DNA of 51,066 nucleotides. Origin: an uncultured Pseudoflavonifractor sp. (GTDB taxonomy: Bacteria > Bacillota > Clostridia > Oscillospirales > Oscillospiraceae). Each line of letters starts with the position of its first letter. Positions within the stretch are counted from its first letter, which is position 1. This document shows positions 32,006-39,933 of this stretch, piece after piece. Position numbers and translations under genes: made by a program. Below the pieces are notes generated by a model that saw only the letters and a list, made by a program, of their open reading frames with translations, had not been told where the DNA came from and did not search any database. The stretch spans positions 1 to 51,066 of the forward strand of contig CANPTT010000015.1 of NCBI GenBank assembly GCA_947577065.1, read 5' to 3'.

Positions 32006-33271
32006 CTATCCCTTTGCCGGGTCAGGGATCTCCCTTCCGGCACAGAAGCGGCGGACAATGTGCCGGGAGTCCCCACAGTAGAGCAATCTTTGCAGCCGTT
32101 CGGCCAAAGTATATTCCCCATGCCCGACCAGCGCCCGGTCATCTATGACCAGGGCGTCAAACTGATAGCCCGGTTCAAAACTGCCCACCGCTCCAAAAAA
32201 GCTTCCCCCGCCCTTGGTCGCCAGATAGAACGCCTCGGCGGCGCTGAGCCCCCGCCCCGCGCACAGGGTCTTGGAGACCTGAATGGCCGAGGCCATATTT
32301 TGCAGCATATTTAAAGTGTGTCCCCCCCCAATGTCACTGCCCAGACCCACCGGCACCCCCAAGTCCAGGGCCCTCCGCACCGGCAGGAACCGATCCCCCG
32401 GGATGTGTTGGATGGCATTGGGACAAAAAGCGATGAATACGCCCCGCCGGGCCATCAGCTCCAGCTCCTCCTCTGTCACATAAGAGCAATGAGCCATAAC
32501 GGTGGGAGTCTGCCCAAAAAGGCCATAGCGGTCCCACACATAGCCGTACAGCTTCTCCCGGGGAAAGCGGTCCAGGACCATAGCCAGGTCCCCCTCCCCC
32601 TCCGACATATGGGATTGGACGGGCAGTCCCTCCTTCTTCGCCTGCTCCCCCAGGTAGTCCAGCAGCTCCTCTGAAACCGCCGGAACAAACTCAGGGCTCA
32701 GGATATACCGGACCAGAGCGCTTTTTCCCCGCGCCCAGTCGATCAGTCTCCGGGTCCCCTCACAAGACGCCGGCATGCTCTCCTGGGCCTCTCCAAAGGC
32801 CTCATGATCTGAGTTCATCTTACCCACACAGGCCCCCAGGCCGCTCTCCATCAGCCTTTTCATCAGATCCTGGGTCGCCTCGGGACCTGTGGCGCACATG
32901 ATGACCGAGCGCATGATCCCGTTCTCCCAAAGGCTGTGGATCAGCTCCCCATTTACTCCGGCGGCATAGTCCAAATCAGAGGAATATCTCTGCTCGGCAG
33001 GATAGGTATAGCGGTTGAACCACTCCCCGGCGTCCCCGTCATAGCCCAGTCCCACCGTGGGAAGTTGGGCGGCGTGGAGGTGCAGGTCGTTGAAAGCAGG
33101 GAGCAAAAGCCCTTCTCCCAGCTCTTCTATAGGGCCGTGCGCCAGCGGCTCCGGAAGCTGGGCATATGTCCCCCGGACCACCCCGTCCTCCACTGCCACA
33201 TAGCCCCCGGGAAGCACCGTCAGCTCCCCCAGCCTGGGGCTGAAGAGGATATTTCCATGGTAAATTTTCAT
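32006..33271 (-). CDS. guaD: Guanine deaminase-like amidohydrolase
   Basis: 421 aa. Zn-site motifs in order: FNDLHLHAAQLP (HxH), QSHMSE, MAHCSY and GLGSDIGGGHT, with WFNRYTYPAEQRY as in guanine deaminases. It converts guanine to xanthine and ammonia. It follows the FGGY kinase after 22 bp on the same strand, so it appears to be the last gene of the deoR operon. Confidence 0.85.
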   Translation of the reverse strand: MKIYHGNILFSPRLGELTVLPGGYVAVEDGVVRGTYAQLPEPLAHGPIEELGEGLLLPAFNDLHLHAAQLPTVGLGYDGDAGEWFNRYTYPAEQRYSSDLDYAAGVNGELIHSLWENGIMRSVIMCATGPEATQDLMKRLMESGLGACVGKMNSDHEAFGEAQESMPASCEGTRRLIDWARGKSALVRYILSPEFVPAVSEELLDYLGEQAKKEGLPVQSHMSEGEGDLAMVLDRFPREKLYGYVWDRYGLFGQTPTVMAHCSYVTEEELELMARRGVFIAFCPNAIQHIPGDRFLPVRRALDLGVPVGLGSDIGGGHTLNMLQNMASAIQVSKTLCAGRGLSAAEAFYLATKGGGSFFGAVGSFEPGYQFDALVIDDRALVGHGEYTLAERLQRLLYCGDSRHIVRRFCAGREIPDPAKG

Positions 33272-33293
33272 ACGCCCCTCCTATCGTCTCACG

Positions 33294-34799
33294 TCAATCT
33301 CTGGGATACAGGGCCGAAAGGGCCCGGAAGCAGGGATCCAGTTGCGTATAGAGCTGCCGGTATATCCCATAGGCCCGGTCATAGATATCCACATTCTCCG
33401 GGCTGGGGGTATACTCCCGGTACTCGCTCAGAAATGCCTGTATCTCTCCCCAGTCCGTAAAGACCCCTGTGCTCATTCCGGCCAGGAACGCCACACCCAT
33501 GGCGCTGCCCGGATGGGTAGGAAAGGAGCGCACCTTGTATCCCAACACATCCGCCGCGATCTGGCACCAGAAGGAGCTTTTCGCCCCGCCGTTGGTGGCC
33601 AATACCCGCCCGGGGACATACCCGGCGCTCTCCAACACCTCCACATGGTGACGAAAGCCATAGATAACGGCCTCCAGCACCGCGCGGAACAGGTGGGCTT
33701 TGGTATGGGCAAGGGTCAGGCCAAATATAACGCCCCGGGCCTGCGGGTCAAACAGGGGCGTTTTCTCTCCCAGAAAATAGGGCAGAACGATCAGCCCTTC
33801 GGAGGCCGCCGGGACCCGCTCCGCCTCTTGATCCATCCGGCGGAAGATCTCCGGGTCCTGAGTTCCCATGATATCCTTGGTCAGCCATTTGACCAGAGAT
33901 CCGCTGGCCGCCATGCAGCCGTTGATAAGGCAGCGGCCGGGGACGATATGATAGTCAAAGAAAAGCTTTGGATGCGTATCCAGCCTGTCGGTGCAGTAGA
34001 GGATATCCCCCGCCCCACCGAATTTGATAAGCATGTCCCCCGGTTGGGTGATCCCCGCTGCCAGGGTAGAGGCCACATGATCCGCGCTGCCCGCAATGAC
34101 CGGGATCCCGTCGGGAAGTCCCATACGCTCTCTCACTCCCCCGGTCACTCCCACCACTTGTCCGGGTTCGGCCACAGGGGGAAACAGGTCGGGGGAAATG
34201 CCGAACCGCTCCATGTAGGGCGTGATCCACCGCCGGGCCCGAATGTCATAGAGCCCGCTCTCCACCGCCCAGTTGAGTTCCACCTGCCGCTTTCCCGTCA
34301 GACGGTATACGATATAGTCATAGGAGCCCATCACGGTCTTCACCCGGGCAAAGACCTCCGGCTCATTCTGTTTGACCCACAGCAGGCGGGGCAGCACATG
34401 CTGTGCATTGGTATAGCCGCCTGTCAGTGCGTACAGTTCCTCCTGATCGATCCCCTCTGCCGCCTGGCGCAGCTGCTCCACCGCCCGGGCGTCGTTTTGC
34501 TGGATGGTGTTGCGGACCGGCCGCCCCTCTTCATCCAAAAGCACCAGGGCGGGGACCATACCGCTGCAGCCGATGCCCCGGAGCCCGGCCGCCTTATCCC
34601 CGTGGGTCCTCATGATCCGACCCACCGCCGCCGCCACGTTCTCCCACCAGACGTCAGCCCTCTCCTCCGCCCACCCGGGCTGGGCAGAGATCAGGTCATG
34701 GGCCGCGGTCTCCTCCGCCACCAGTCTGCCCTCGTCGGAGATCAGGACCGTTTTTACCCCTGTCGTACCAATGTCGATCCCCATTGCATACTGCCGCAT
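33294..34799 (-). CDS. FGGY-family carbohydrate kinase
   Basis: 501 aa, full length. The N-terminal ATPase motif is MGIDIGTTGVKTVL; FGGAGDILYC and ATNGGAKSSFWCQIAADVLG lie in the second half. FGGY kinases phosphorylate sugars or polyols such as xylulose, ribulose or AI-2; sequence features alone do not fix the substrate. The neighbours (HAD phosphatase, BtpA/SgcQ-like protein, DeoR regulator) suggest a dedicated catabolic route. No transporter is adjacent. Confidence 0.9.
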   Translation of the reverse strand: MRQYAMGIDIGTTGVKTVLISDEGRLVAEETAAHDLISAQPGWAEERADVWWENVAAAVGRIMRTHGDKAAGLRGIGCSGMVPALVLLDEEGRPVRNTIQQNDARAVEQLRQAAEGIDQEELYALTGGYTNAQHVLPRLLWVKQNEPEVFARVKTVMGSYDYIVYRLTGKRQVELNWAVESGLYDIRARRWITPYMERFGISPDLFPPVAEPGQVVGVTGGVRERMGLPDGIPVIAGSADHVASTLAAGITQPGDMLIKFGGAGDILYCTDRLDTHPKLFFDYHIVPGRCLINGCMAASGSLVKWLTKDIMGTQDPEIFRRMDQEAERVPAASEGLIVLPYFLGEKTPLFDPQARGVIFGLTLAHTKAHLFRAVLEAVIYGFRHHVEVLESAGYVPGRVLATNGGAKSSFWCQIAADVLGYKVRSFPTHPGSAMGVAFLAGMSTGVFTDWGEIQAFLSEYREYTPSPENVDIYDRAYGIYRQLYTQLDPCFRALSALYPRD

Positions 34800-34823
34800 A
34801 AGCCCTCACCCTCCTCTTTCCTG

Positions 34824-35471
34824 TCACAGATATTTCTCAAGCACGCTCCAGAGCTGTCCGTGATCCTCCACCTCCACGTCCGCTTTGGAGGTGTCCTGTC
34901 TGATCCTTGAGGTCTTCACCGCGATCACCCGCATACCTGCGGCCTTCCCCGCGGCGATCCCCACAGGGGAATCCTCCACCACCACGCACTCCCCCGGTTC
35001 CGCCCCTAAAAACTGCGCCGCCGTCTGATAGGGCTCCGGAGATGGCTTATGGGTCTGCACCATATCCCGGCACACAATGACGTCAAAGCAGCGTCCCAGC
35101 CCAAACCGGTCCAAGACGGACAGCACGCTTTTTCCGCTGGAGGAAGACACCAGCGCCGTCTTCACACCCTGTTCTCCCAGCCGTGTCAAAAGCTCTCTTG
35201 CCCCATCAAAAATCGCCAGTTCCGGCGAGTCCAGATAAAAGCTCCCGTACAGCCGGACCTCCTCGGCCAAAAATTCCTCCGGCGTCATAGAAAGGCCGTG
35301 CTTTTCGATCATGGCCCCCGCGATGGAGAGGCTGGTCATCCCCACATAGGCCATAAGCTGCTGCTCGGTATACTTTACCCCGTGGCAGTCCATGTGCCGC
35401 TGCAGGCGGCTTAAGTATACGGGCTCGCTGTCCAGCAGCACCCCGTCCATGTCAAACAATACGCATTTCAT
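34824..35471 (-). CDS. HAD-family hydrolase (beta-phosphoglucomutase-like)
   Basis: 215 aa. Motif I FDMDGVLLDSEP (nucleophile Asp8, Asp10), cap domain, motif II SSSSGKS, and motif IV VVEDSPVGIAAGKAAGM. Subfamily I phosphatases of this type act on sugar phosphates or phosphoglycolate; true beta-phosphoglucomutase residues are not evident. It lies between the BtpA/SgcQ-like gene (8 bp) and the FGGY kinase (24 bp). Possibly acts on the phosphorylated intermediate of the pathway. Confidence 0.87.
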   Translation of the reverse strand: MKCVLFDMDGVLLDSEPVYLSRLQRHMDCHGVKYTEQQLMAYVGMTSLSIAGAMIEKHGLSMTPEEFLAEEVRLYGSFYLDSPELAIFDGARELLTRLGEQGVKTALVSSSSGKSVLSVLDRFGLGRCFDVIVCRDMVQTHKPSPEPYQTAAQFLGAEPGECVVVEDSPVGIAAGKAAGMRVIAVKTSRIRQDTSKADVEVEDHGQLWSVLEKYL

Positions 35472-35479
35472 GCCGATGT

Positions 35480-36292
35480 TTACAGGCTCTCCCGGAACTT
35501 GCGCACTACATCCATAAAACGCAGGACCCGCTCCTTGTCCACCTGGTTTTCAAACACGCCGTCGTACTTAAAGGTCGTCCCCACCACCGCGCCGTCGGCA
35601 ATGGTCAACTGCTTGGCGATATTGTCCGCCCGGCAGCCGGTATTGGCGATCACCACCGTATCGGGAACGGTCTGCTTGACCGCCGCCAGCACCTGGCTGT
35701 CGGTCTCCGCCCCTGCCGTCAGCCCGGACACACACAGAGCGTCCGCCTTGCAGTTAAATACCGTGGTGCGGGCGATCTGGGCGATATCCCGCTGGGCCAG
35801 ATAGCGGGCCGCTTCGGGCACGATATTGAACAGCAGTCTCACCTCGCCCGCGCCGATGGCCTCCCGGTGTCTTGCCACCTCGCCGTAGTTGGTGTTCCAC
35901 AGGCCAAAATCACTGGCGTACACGCCGGTAAATATCTCCCGCACAAATTTGGCGCCTGTGGCCGCCGCCAGATCAAGAGAGGCCGCCCCGTCCCACAGGG
36001 CGTTTACACCAAAGGGAATCTTGATCTCGCTCATCAGTTCTCCGATGATCCGGCCCATGGCGGCTACCGTCTCCTTGCGCACATCGGTGAGGTATGGCAG
36101 GCTGAACTCATTGGAGAACATCACAGCGTCCACTCCGCCCTCCTGCAAAGCCAAAAAGTCCTCCCGCGCCTTGTCCACCACCCAGCTCATTCCCTTGGCC
36201 CGGTCATAGCCGGGGTCTCCCGGCAGGGCCTGCAAATGGCACATGGCAATGATCGCTTTCTCTGTCCCGATGACCTCTTTCAACCAACTCAT
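35480..36292 (-). CDS. BtpA/SgcQ family protein
   Basis: 270 aa TIM-barrel-like protein: IAMCHLQALPGDPGYD near the start, VDAVMFSNEFSLPY, GVNALWDGAASLDLAAATGAKFVREIFTGVYASDFGL, and VIANTGCRADNIAKQLTIADGAVVGTTFKYDG near the end, all typical of BtpA/SgcQ. E. coli SgcQ sits in a sugar-utilisation operon with a DeoR regulator, as here. Enzymatic function of the family is not established to my knowledge. An aldolase-, epimerase- or nucleoside-type reaction is speculation. Confidence 0.87.
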   Translation of the reverse strand: MSWLKEVIGTEKAIIAMCHLQALPGDPGYDRAKGMSWVVDKAREDFLALQEGGVDAVMFSNEFSLPYLTDVRKETVAAMGRIIGELMSEIKIPFGVNALWDGAASLDLAAATGAKFVREIFTGVYASDFGLWNTNYGEVARHREAIGAGEVRLLFNIVPEAARYLAQRDIAQIARTTVFNCKADALCVSGLTAGAETDSQVLAAVKQTVPDTVVIANTGCRADNIAKQLTIADGAVVGTTFKYDGVFENQVDKERVLRFMDVVRKFRESL

Positions 36293-36313
36293 ATTAAATT
36301 CTCCTTTCTTCTC

Positions 36314-37105
36314 CTACGCCAATTCTATCTGGACCGGATACCCTTCCAGCTTTTCCCGCGCCTGCCACGGCAGGTCCCTGTCTGTAATGATCCGGTCTAT
36401 GTCCGAAAGCTCGCACACCTTGACCGAGGCACTGGCCTCAAACTTCGTGTGGTCGGCCAACAGCAGGATCCGTTTTCCCGCCCTGACCAGGCCGCGCTTG
36501 ATCCCCACCTCAAAAAAGCCGGTGTTGGAGACCCCAAATTCCGCAGTCACCGCATCCGCAGTCAAAAAAACCGTGTCCAGCCTCAAATTACGGATAAAGT
36601 CCTCCACCATTCCACCGATCAGCACCTTCTGGTCGGCCCGTTTGACCCCCCCTGTCAGCACCACCGAAGTGGAGGGATCAAACTCCACATTGGCCGCCAG
36701 ATAGAGATCATGGGTAATGATAGTCAATCCCTCCTTCTCCGCAAGACACAGGGCCAGTTGATAGGCTGTAGTTCCGGAATCCAGAAAAATGGTATCCCCC
36801 TTTTCCACATACCGCGCGGCGGCCCGGGCGATCCGGCGCTTCTCCTCCAGCTGCATGCTCATCTTCTCATCATAGATCCGCTCATACATTCCCTTTGGCT
36901 GGGGAAGGACCGCTCCGCCGTGGGTCCGCCTCAAAAGCCCTCTTTCGGCCAATTCGTCCATATCCCTGCGGATGGTGGAATCCGATACCCGGAACCGCTG
37001 GGCCAGCTCCTTGATCTGGGCTCCGCCCCGCTCTTGAATATAGCTGAATACATTCTGCATCCGTTCCTCCGGGATCGGATAGCTCGCCTCTGGTCTTCCG
37101 CTCAT
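36314..37105 (-). CDS. DeoR-family transcriptional regulator
   Basis: 263 aa from the ATG preceded by GGGGGGAG. N-terminal HTH: IQERGGAQIKELAQRFRVSDSTIRRDMDELAERGLLRRTHGGAV. The DeoRC sugar-phosphate-binding domain contains DSGTTAYQLA and LADHTKFE. It is the first gene of the leftward operon with BtpA/SgcQ, HAD and FGGY proteins; DeoR regulators usually respond to the phosphosugar made by the operon's kinase. Confidence 0.93.
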   Translation of the reverse strand: MSGRPEASYPIPEERMQNVFSYIQERGGAQIKELAQRFRVSDSTIRRDMDELAERGLLRRTHGGAVLPQPKGMYERIYDEKMSMQLEEKRRIARAAARYVEKGDTIFLDSGTTAYQLALCLAEKEGLTIITHDLYLAANVEFDPSTSVVLTGGVKRADQKVLIGGMVEDFIRNLRLDTVFLTADAVTAEFGVSNTGFFEVGIKRGLVRAGKRILLLADHTKFEASASVKVCELSDIDRIITDRDLPWQAREKLEGYPVQIELA

Positions 37106-37124
37106 GTTCTCCCCCCTTTTCTCC

Positions 37125-37195
37125 ATTGTATCTTGTCGTGACACATTTTGCAATATTTATATTTAAATATATCAAAATATTTCACAACATTTCAT
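37125..37195 (-). promoter_or_regulatory. Promoter and AT-rich operator region of the deoR operon
   Basis: Minus strand TTGCAA (37153-37148), 17-bp spacer, TACAAT (37130-37125). Immediately upstream is an AT-rich island with palindrome ATATTTAAATAT (near 37157-37169) and repeated AATATTT, a plausible DeoR binding region. Confidence 0.65.
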
Positions 37196-37344
37196 CTGTT
37201 TCCATCCTTTGTCACATTGAGAAAGGGGGGGACAAGCCTACCCGGCATACGACTCCGGATGCCGGACCATTGACCGGTGGGAGGCTCCGCAGCTGCGCCG
37301 CCCCCAGCAATCATCCCCACGCAAATCCCCCCAAAAAGGAAAGC

Positions 37345-37375
37345 GAGGAGGCCCGCCTGACCCGCGGTCCTCCTC
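37345..37375 (-). terminator. Terminator of the DUF554 gene
   Basis: Arms 37345-37351 (GAGGAGG) and 37369-37375 (CCTCCTC) with inner pairing, followed on the minus strand by a T-rich tract. Confidence 0.75.
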
Positions 37376-37405
37376 TTTGCGACCCTGTTGTCTTTTCAAC
37401 TTCCC

Positions 37406-38119
37406 TCATCCCATCAGGCCCGAGAGCGCCTTTGCCAATGGGACATACAAAACAGGGAGAAAGACCGCCGGAAGCATGTTGCCCACCCGGAGCTTCTCCT
37501 TGGGAAGATCCAGCAGATTGAGCCCGATCCCCACAATGATCGCGCCGCCCACGGCGCTCATCTCCGTGATAACGGAGGCGGGGAGATAGGGCCCCACCAC
37601 CTCCGCCAACAGGGTGATCCCCCCCTGGTAGAGAAGGATAGGCACCACCGAAAAGGCCACCCCGATCCCCATGGCGGCAGCAAAGGTGACCGCTCCCACA
37701 CCATCCAGTACACTTTTGGAAATGATGATGCTGTAGTCCCGGTTCAGGCCCGCGGCAATGGATCCGTTGATGGACATAGCCCCCACACAGTAGACGATGG
37801 TGGCGGTGACAAAGCCCTCCACAAAGCGGTTCTCTCCGCCCTCTCCCCGGACAAGCTTTCGCTTGAGGCTCTCCCCCAGGCCATCCATCCGCTTTTCAAT
37901 GTCGATCCACTCCCCCAGAAGGGTCCCCAGCACCATGCAGAGGATGACGCAGAGAGTGTCCGCCGTATCCAGCAGAGAGGAAAAGCCAATGCCCAGCGCA
38001 CACAGCCCCAGGCATTTCATCACTGCCGCACCGGTCCGGGGAGAAAAGCGGCCCTTCAGCCCAAGGCCCAGAATACTTCCGACCAGGACCGTGATCATAT
38101 TGATAAAAACGGCAAACAC
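37406..38119 (-). CDS. DUF554 family membrane protein
   Basis: 237 aa from a GTG with AAAGGAG eight nt upstream. Begins MFAVFINMITVLVGSILGLGLKG, the family start; six to seven hydrophobic segments and GAMSINGSIAAGLNRDYSIIISKSVLDG (conserved). The family (YdfK/YqgA) is of unknown function, often called a putative transporter. It is divergent from the flippase gene, with no operon partner. Confidence 0.88.
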   Translation of the reverse strand: MFAVFINMITVLVGSILGLGLKGRFSPRTGAAVMKCLGLCALGIGFSSLLDTADTLCVILCMVLGTLLGEWIDIEKRMDGLGESLKRKLVRGEGGENRFVEGFVTATIVYCVGAMSINGSIAAGLNRDYSIIISKSVLDGVGAVTFAAAMGIGVAFSVVPILLYQGGITLLAEVVGPYLPASVITEMSAVGGAIIVGIGLNLLDLPKEKLRVGNMLPAVFLPVLYVPLAKALSGLMG

Positions 38120-38168
38120 AGGCCCCACTCCTTTGAAAACCAAAAAATCTTGTCTCATTTTAGTCAGT

Positions 38169-38245
38169 TTGCAAAGAATTGTCAATGACGGCTATAAAGG
38201 ACGTGCCCTCCCTCATACTCTCAAAAGTATGAGAGGGGGTTTTTC
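38169..38245 (+). promoter_or_regulatory. Promoter and terminator-like attenuator in front of the flippase gene
   Basis: TTGCAA (38169-38174), 18-bp spacer, TATAAA (38193-38198). About 8 bp later a stem forms: CTCATACT (38212-38219) with AGTATGAG (38226-38233), extended after one mismatch by 38206-38210 with 38235-38239, followed by five T. No plus-strand gene lies upstream that would need a terminator, so it points to attenuation. Confidence 0.6.
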
Positions 38246-38247
38246 CT

Positions 38248-39777
38248 TTGCCCATGTCCGCCCTGCAAAGCACTGTACTGCTCACTGTCGTGAGCCTTTT
38301 TTCCCAGGCTGTGGGATTTGTCTACCGGGTCTTTCTCTCCCGGATGGTGGGCAGCGAGGTCATGGGACTTTACCATCTGGTCCTGCCCGTCTCTTCCGTT
38401 CTCATGTCCCTCACCGCCGTGGGTTTTACTGTGGCCTGCTCCAACCTGTCTGCCCGGTACCGGGCCACAGGAAATTTTAAGGCCGCCGCCCAGGCGGTCA
38501 AGACCTGCATAGGGGGCTTTCTCTGCGCTTTTGGAGCAGTGGCCCTCATAGCCGCCCCGTTGTCCGACGCCATCTCCGTCCACCTGCTGGGGGACGCCCG
38601 CTCCCGGCTGGGCATCCTTCTGCTGCTCCCCTGCGTCTTGCTCACGGGCCTTGAGAACATTCACAAGCACTCCTTTTACGGCTCAGGCAACGTCCGTCCC
38701 CCCGCCTTTACCGAGGTCTGTGAGCAGGTCATTCGGGCAGGGGCGGTGTTGGGGCTTCTCTGGGTCTTTCTGCCCCAGAGCCCGGAACGGACGGTTGGGC
38801 TCATCGTCTGCGGCATGATCCTGTGCGAGATCTTTTCAGCCGTCACCCTGACCCTCCTCTACCGCCGCTTTGCCGGGAAACATGCCACCGGGGAGGGCAC
38901 GGACCGGAAAGCCCTGCGGCGAAATGTGCTCCACATCGCCATACCCATCGGTTGGACCGCCCTACTGGGAAATCTGATGAGCTGCGCCACCTCTGTGATC
39001 ATTCCCCAGCGGCTGGTCCGGGCAGGGCAGGACGTATCCTCCGCCATGAGCCAATTCGGAGTCTTGTGCGGCATGACCATGCCTCTTCTGACCCTGCCCA
39101 CCGCCTTTATTTCCGCTATGGGCCTGGTGCTGCTGCCCCGGCTGGCCCGGTCCGCCGCTCTGGGCCGTGCCGACCTGTGCCGGCAACAGGCGGACCGGGC
39201 CATCACCGCTGCGTCCTTTTTCATCCTCCCCTCCGCTGTCCTCCTGTCCGTACTGGCCCCGCCCCTGGCCCGGACCCTCTTTCAAGAGGAGACCGCCGGC
39301 CAGTTCGCCCTACCCCTGGCCGCCACGGTAGCGCTGTCCTGCCTGGAATCCGTACTGGCCGTCTGTCTCAATGGCCTGGGAAAGCAGACCATTACCGCCC
39401 GCAACAGACTTATCTGCGGCGCGGTCCAGCTTTTCCTCACCTGGCAGCGGATGGGCGTCCCCGGCGTAGGCCTCCAAGGATATGTGGAGGCTTTGCTAAT
39501 CAGTACGGTGCTGGGACTGCTCCTCCACTGGCGCTCTCTTCACCGGGCCATCGGGCTCAAAGCCCGGCCCTTTCTCTGGCTGATTGCCCCCGGTCTCAGC
39601 TCCCTCTTGGCCGGCCTGTGTGTCAATCTGCTTTTCTCCGTCCTCACCCGCGCCGGGCTGAGCGAGGGCGCCGGATGTCTGGTCAACCTTATTTTTGGGA
39701 CTGCTTTATATCTCTGCTCCATGACCGCCCAAGGGGTCCTGCGCCCCTCCACCGCCGACGCAGGAGCCAGCGCTTAA
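38248..39777 (+). CDS. MOP-superfamily flippase, SpoVB-like
   Basis: 509 aa with about 14 hydrophobic segments. The opening (LLTVVSLFSQAVGFVYRVFLSRMVGSEVMGLYHLVLPVSSV) matches the polysaccharide-synthesis/SpoVB group of lipid flippases. SpoVB acts in spore cortex assembly by moving lipid-linked precursor across the membrane; relatives (MurJ, YtgP) serve wall synthesis. TTG at 38248 or ATG at 38254 is the start. Sporulation assignment is by similarity and context. Confidence 0.82.
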   Translation: MPMSALQSTVLLTVVSLFSQAVGFVYRVFLSRMVGSEVMGLYHLVLPVSSVLMSLTAVGFTVACSNLSARYRATGNFKAAAQAVKTCIGGFLCAFGAVALIAAPLSDAISVHLLGDARSRLGILLLLPCVLLTGLENIHKHSFYGSGNVRPPAFTEVCEQVIRAGAVLGLLWVFLPQSPERTVGLIVCGMILCEIFSAVTLTLLYRRFAGKHATGEGTDRKALRRNVLHIAIPIGWTALLGNLMSCATSVIIPQRLVRAGQDVSSAMSQFGVLCGMTMPLLTLPTAFISAMGLVLLPRLARSAALGRADLCRQQADRAITAASFFILPSAVLLSVLAPPLARTLFQEETAGQFALPLAATVALSCLESVLAVCLNGLGKQTITARNRLICGAVQLFLTWQRMGVPGVGLQGYVEALLISTVLGLLLHWRSLHRAIGLKARPFLWLIAPGLSSLLAGLCVNLLFSVLTRAGLSEGAGCLVNLIFGTALYLCSMTAQGVLRPSTADAGASA

Positions 39778-39827
39778 TATTTTTGTGAATTTTTACAAAA
39801 TTCAGCCATACTTTTTTGGTCCTCCCC

Positions 39828-39857
39828 TTGCCTTATATACGAAGGATATGGTATAAT
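39828..39857 (+). promoter_or_regulatory. Promoter of the ptsI-nag operon
   Basis: TTGCCT (39828-39833), 18-bp spacer, TATAAT (39852-39857), followed by a 77-bp leader. Confidence 0.65.
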
Positions 39858-39933
39858 TTTCTATCATTGCAGAATATTCAGTGGGGCGGCTATACTAGCA
39901 TCAATACCATGCAGATAAAAGGAGTGTATCGTT

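Noticed and set aside
33294-34799. Calling the FGGY kinase xylulokinase (xylB)
   Set aside because: No xylose isomerase or pentose genes adjacent; FGGY substrate cannot be read from these motifs alone.
33342-34910. A 522-codon open frame opposite the FGGY kinase gene
   Set aside because: Shadow frame; kinase motifs are on the minus strand.
34824-35471. Calling the HAD protein beta-phosphoglucomutase
   Set aside because: Only the generic subfamily I motifs are visible; no maltose or trehalose phosphorylase is nearby.
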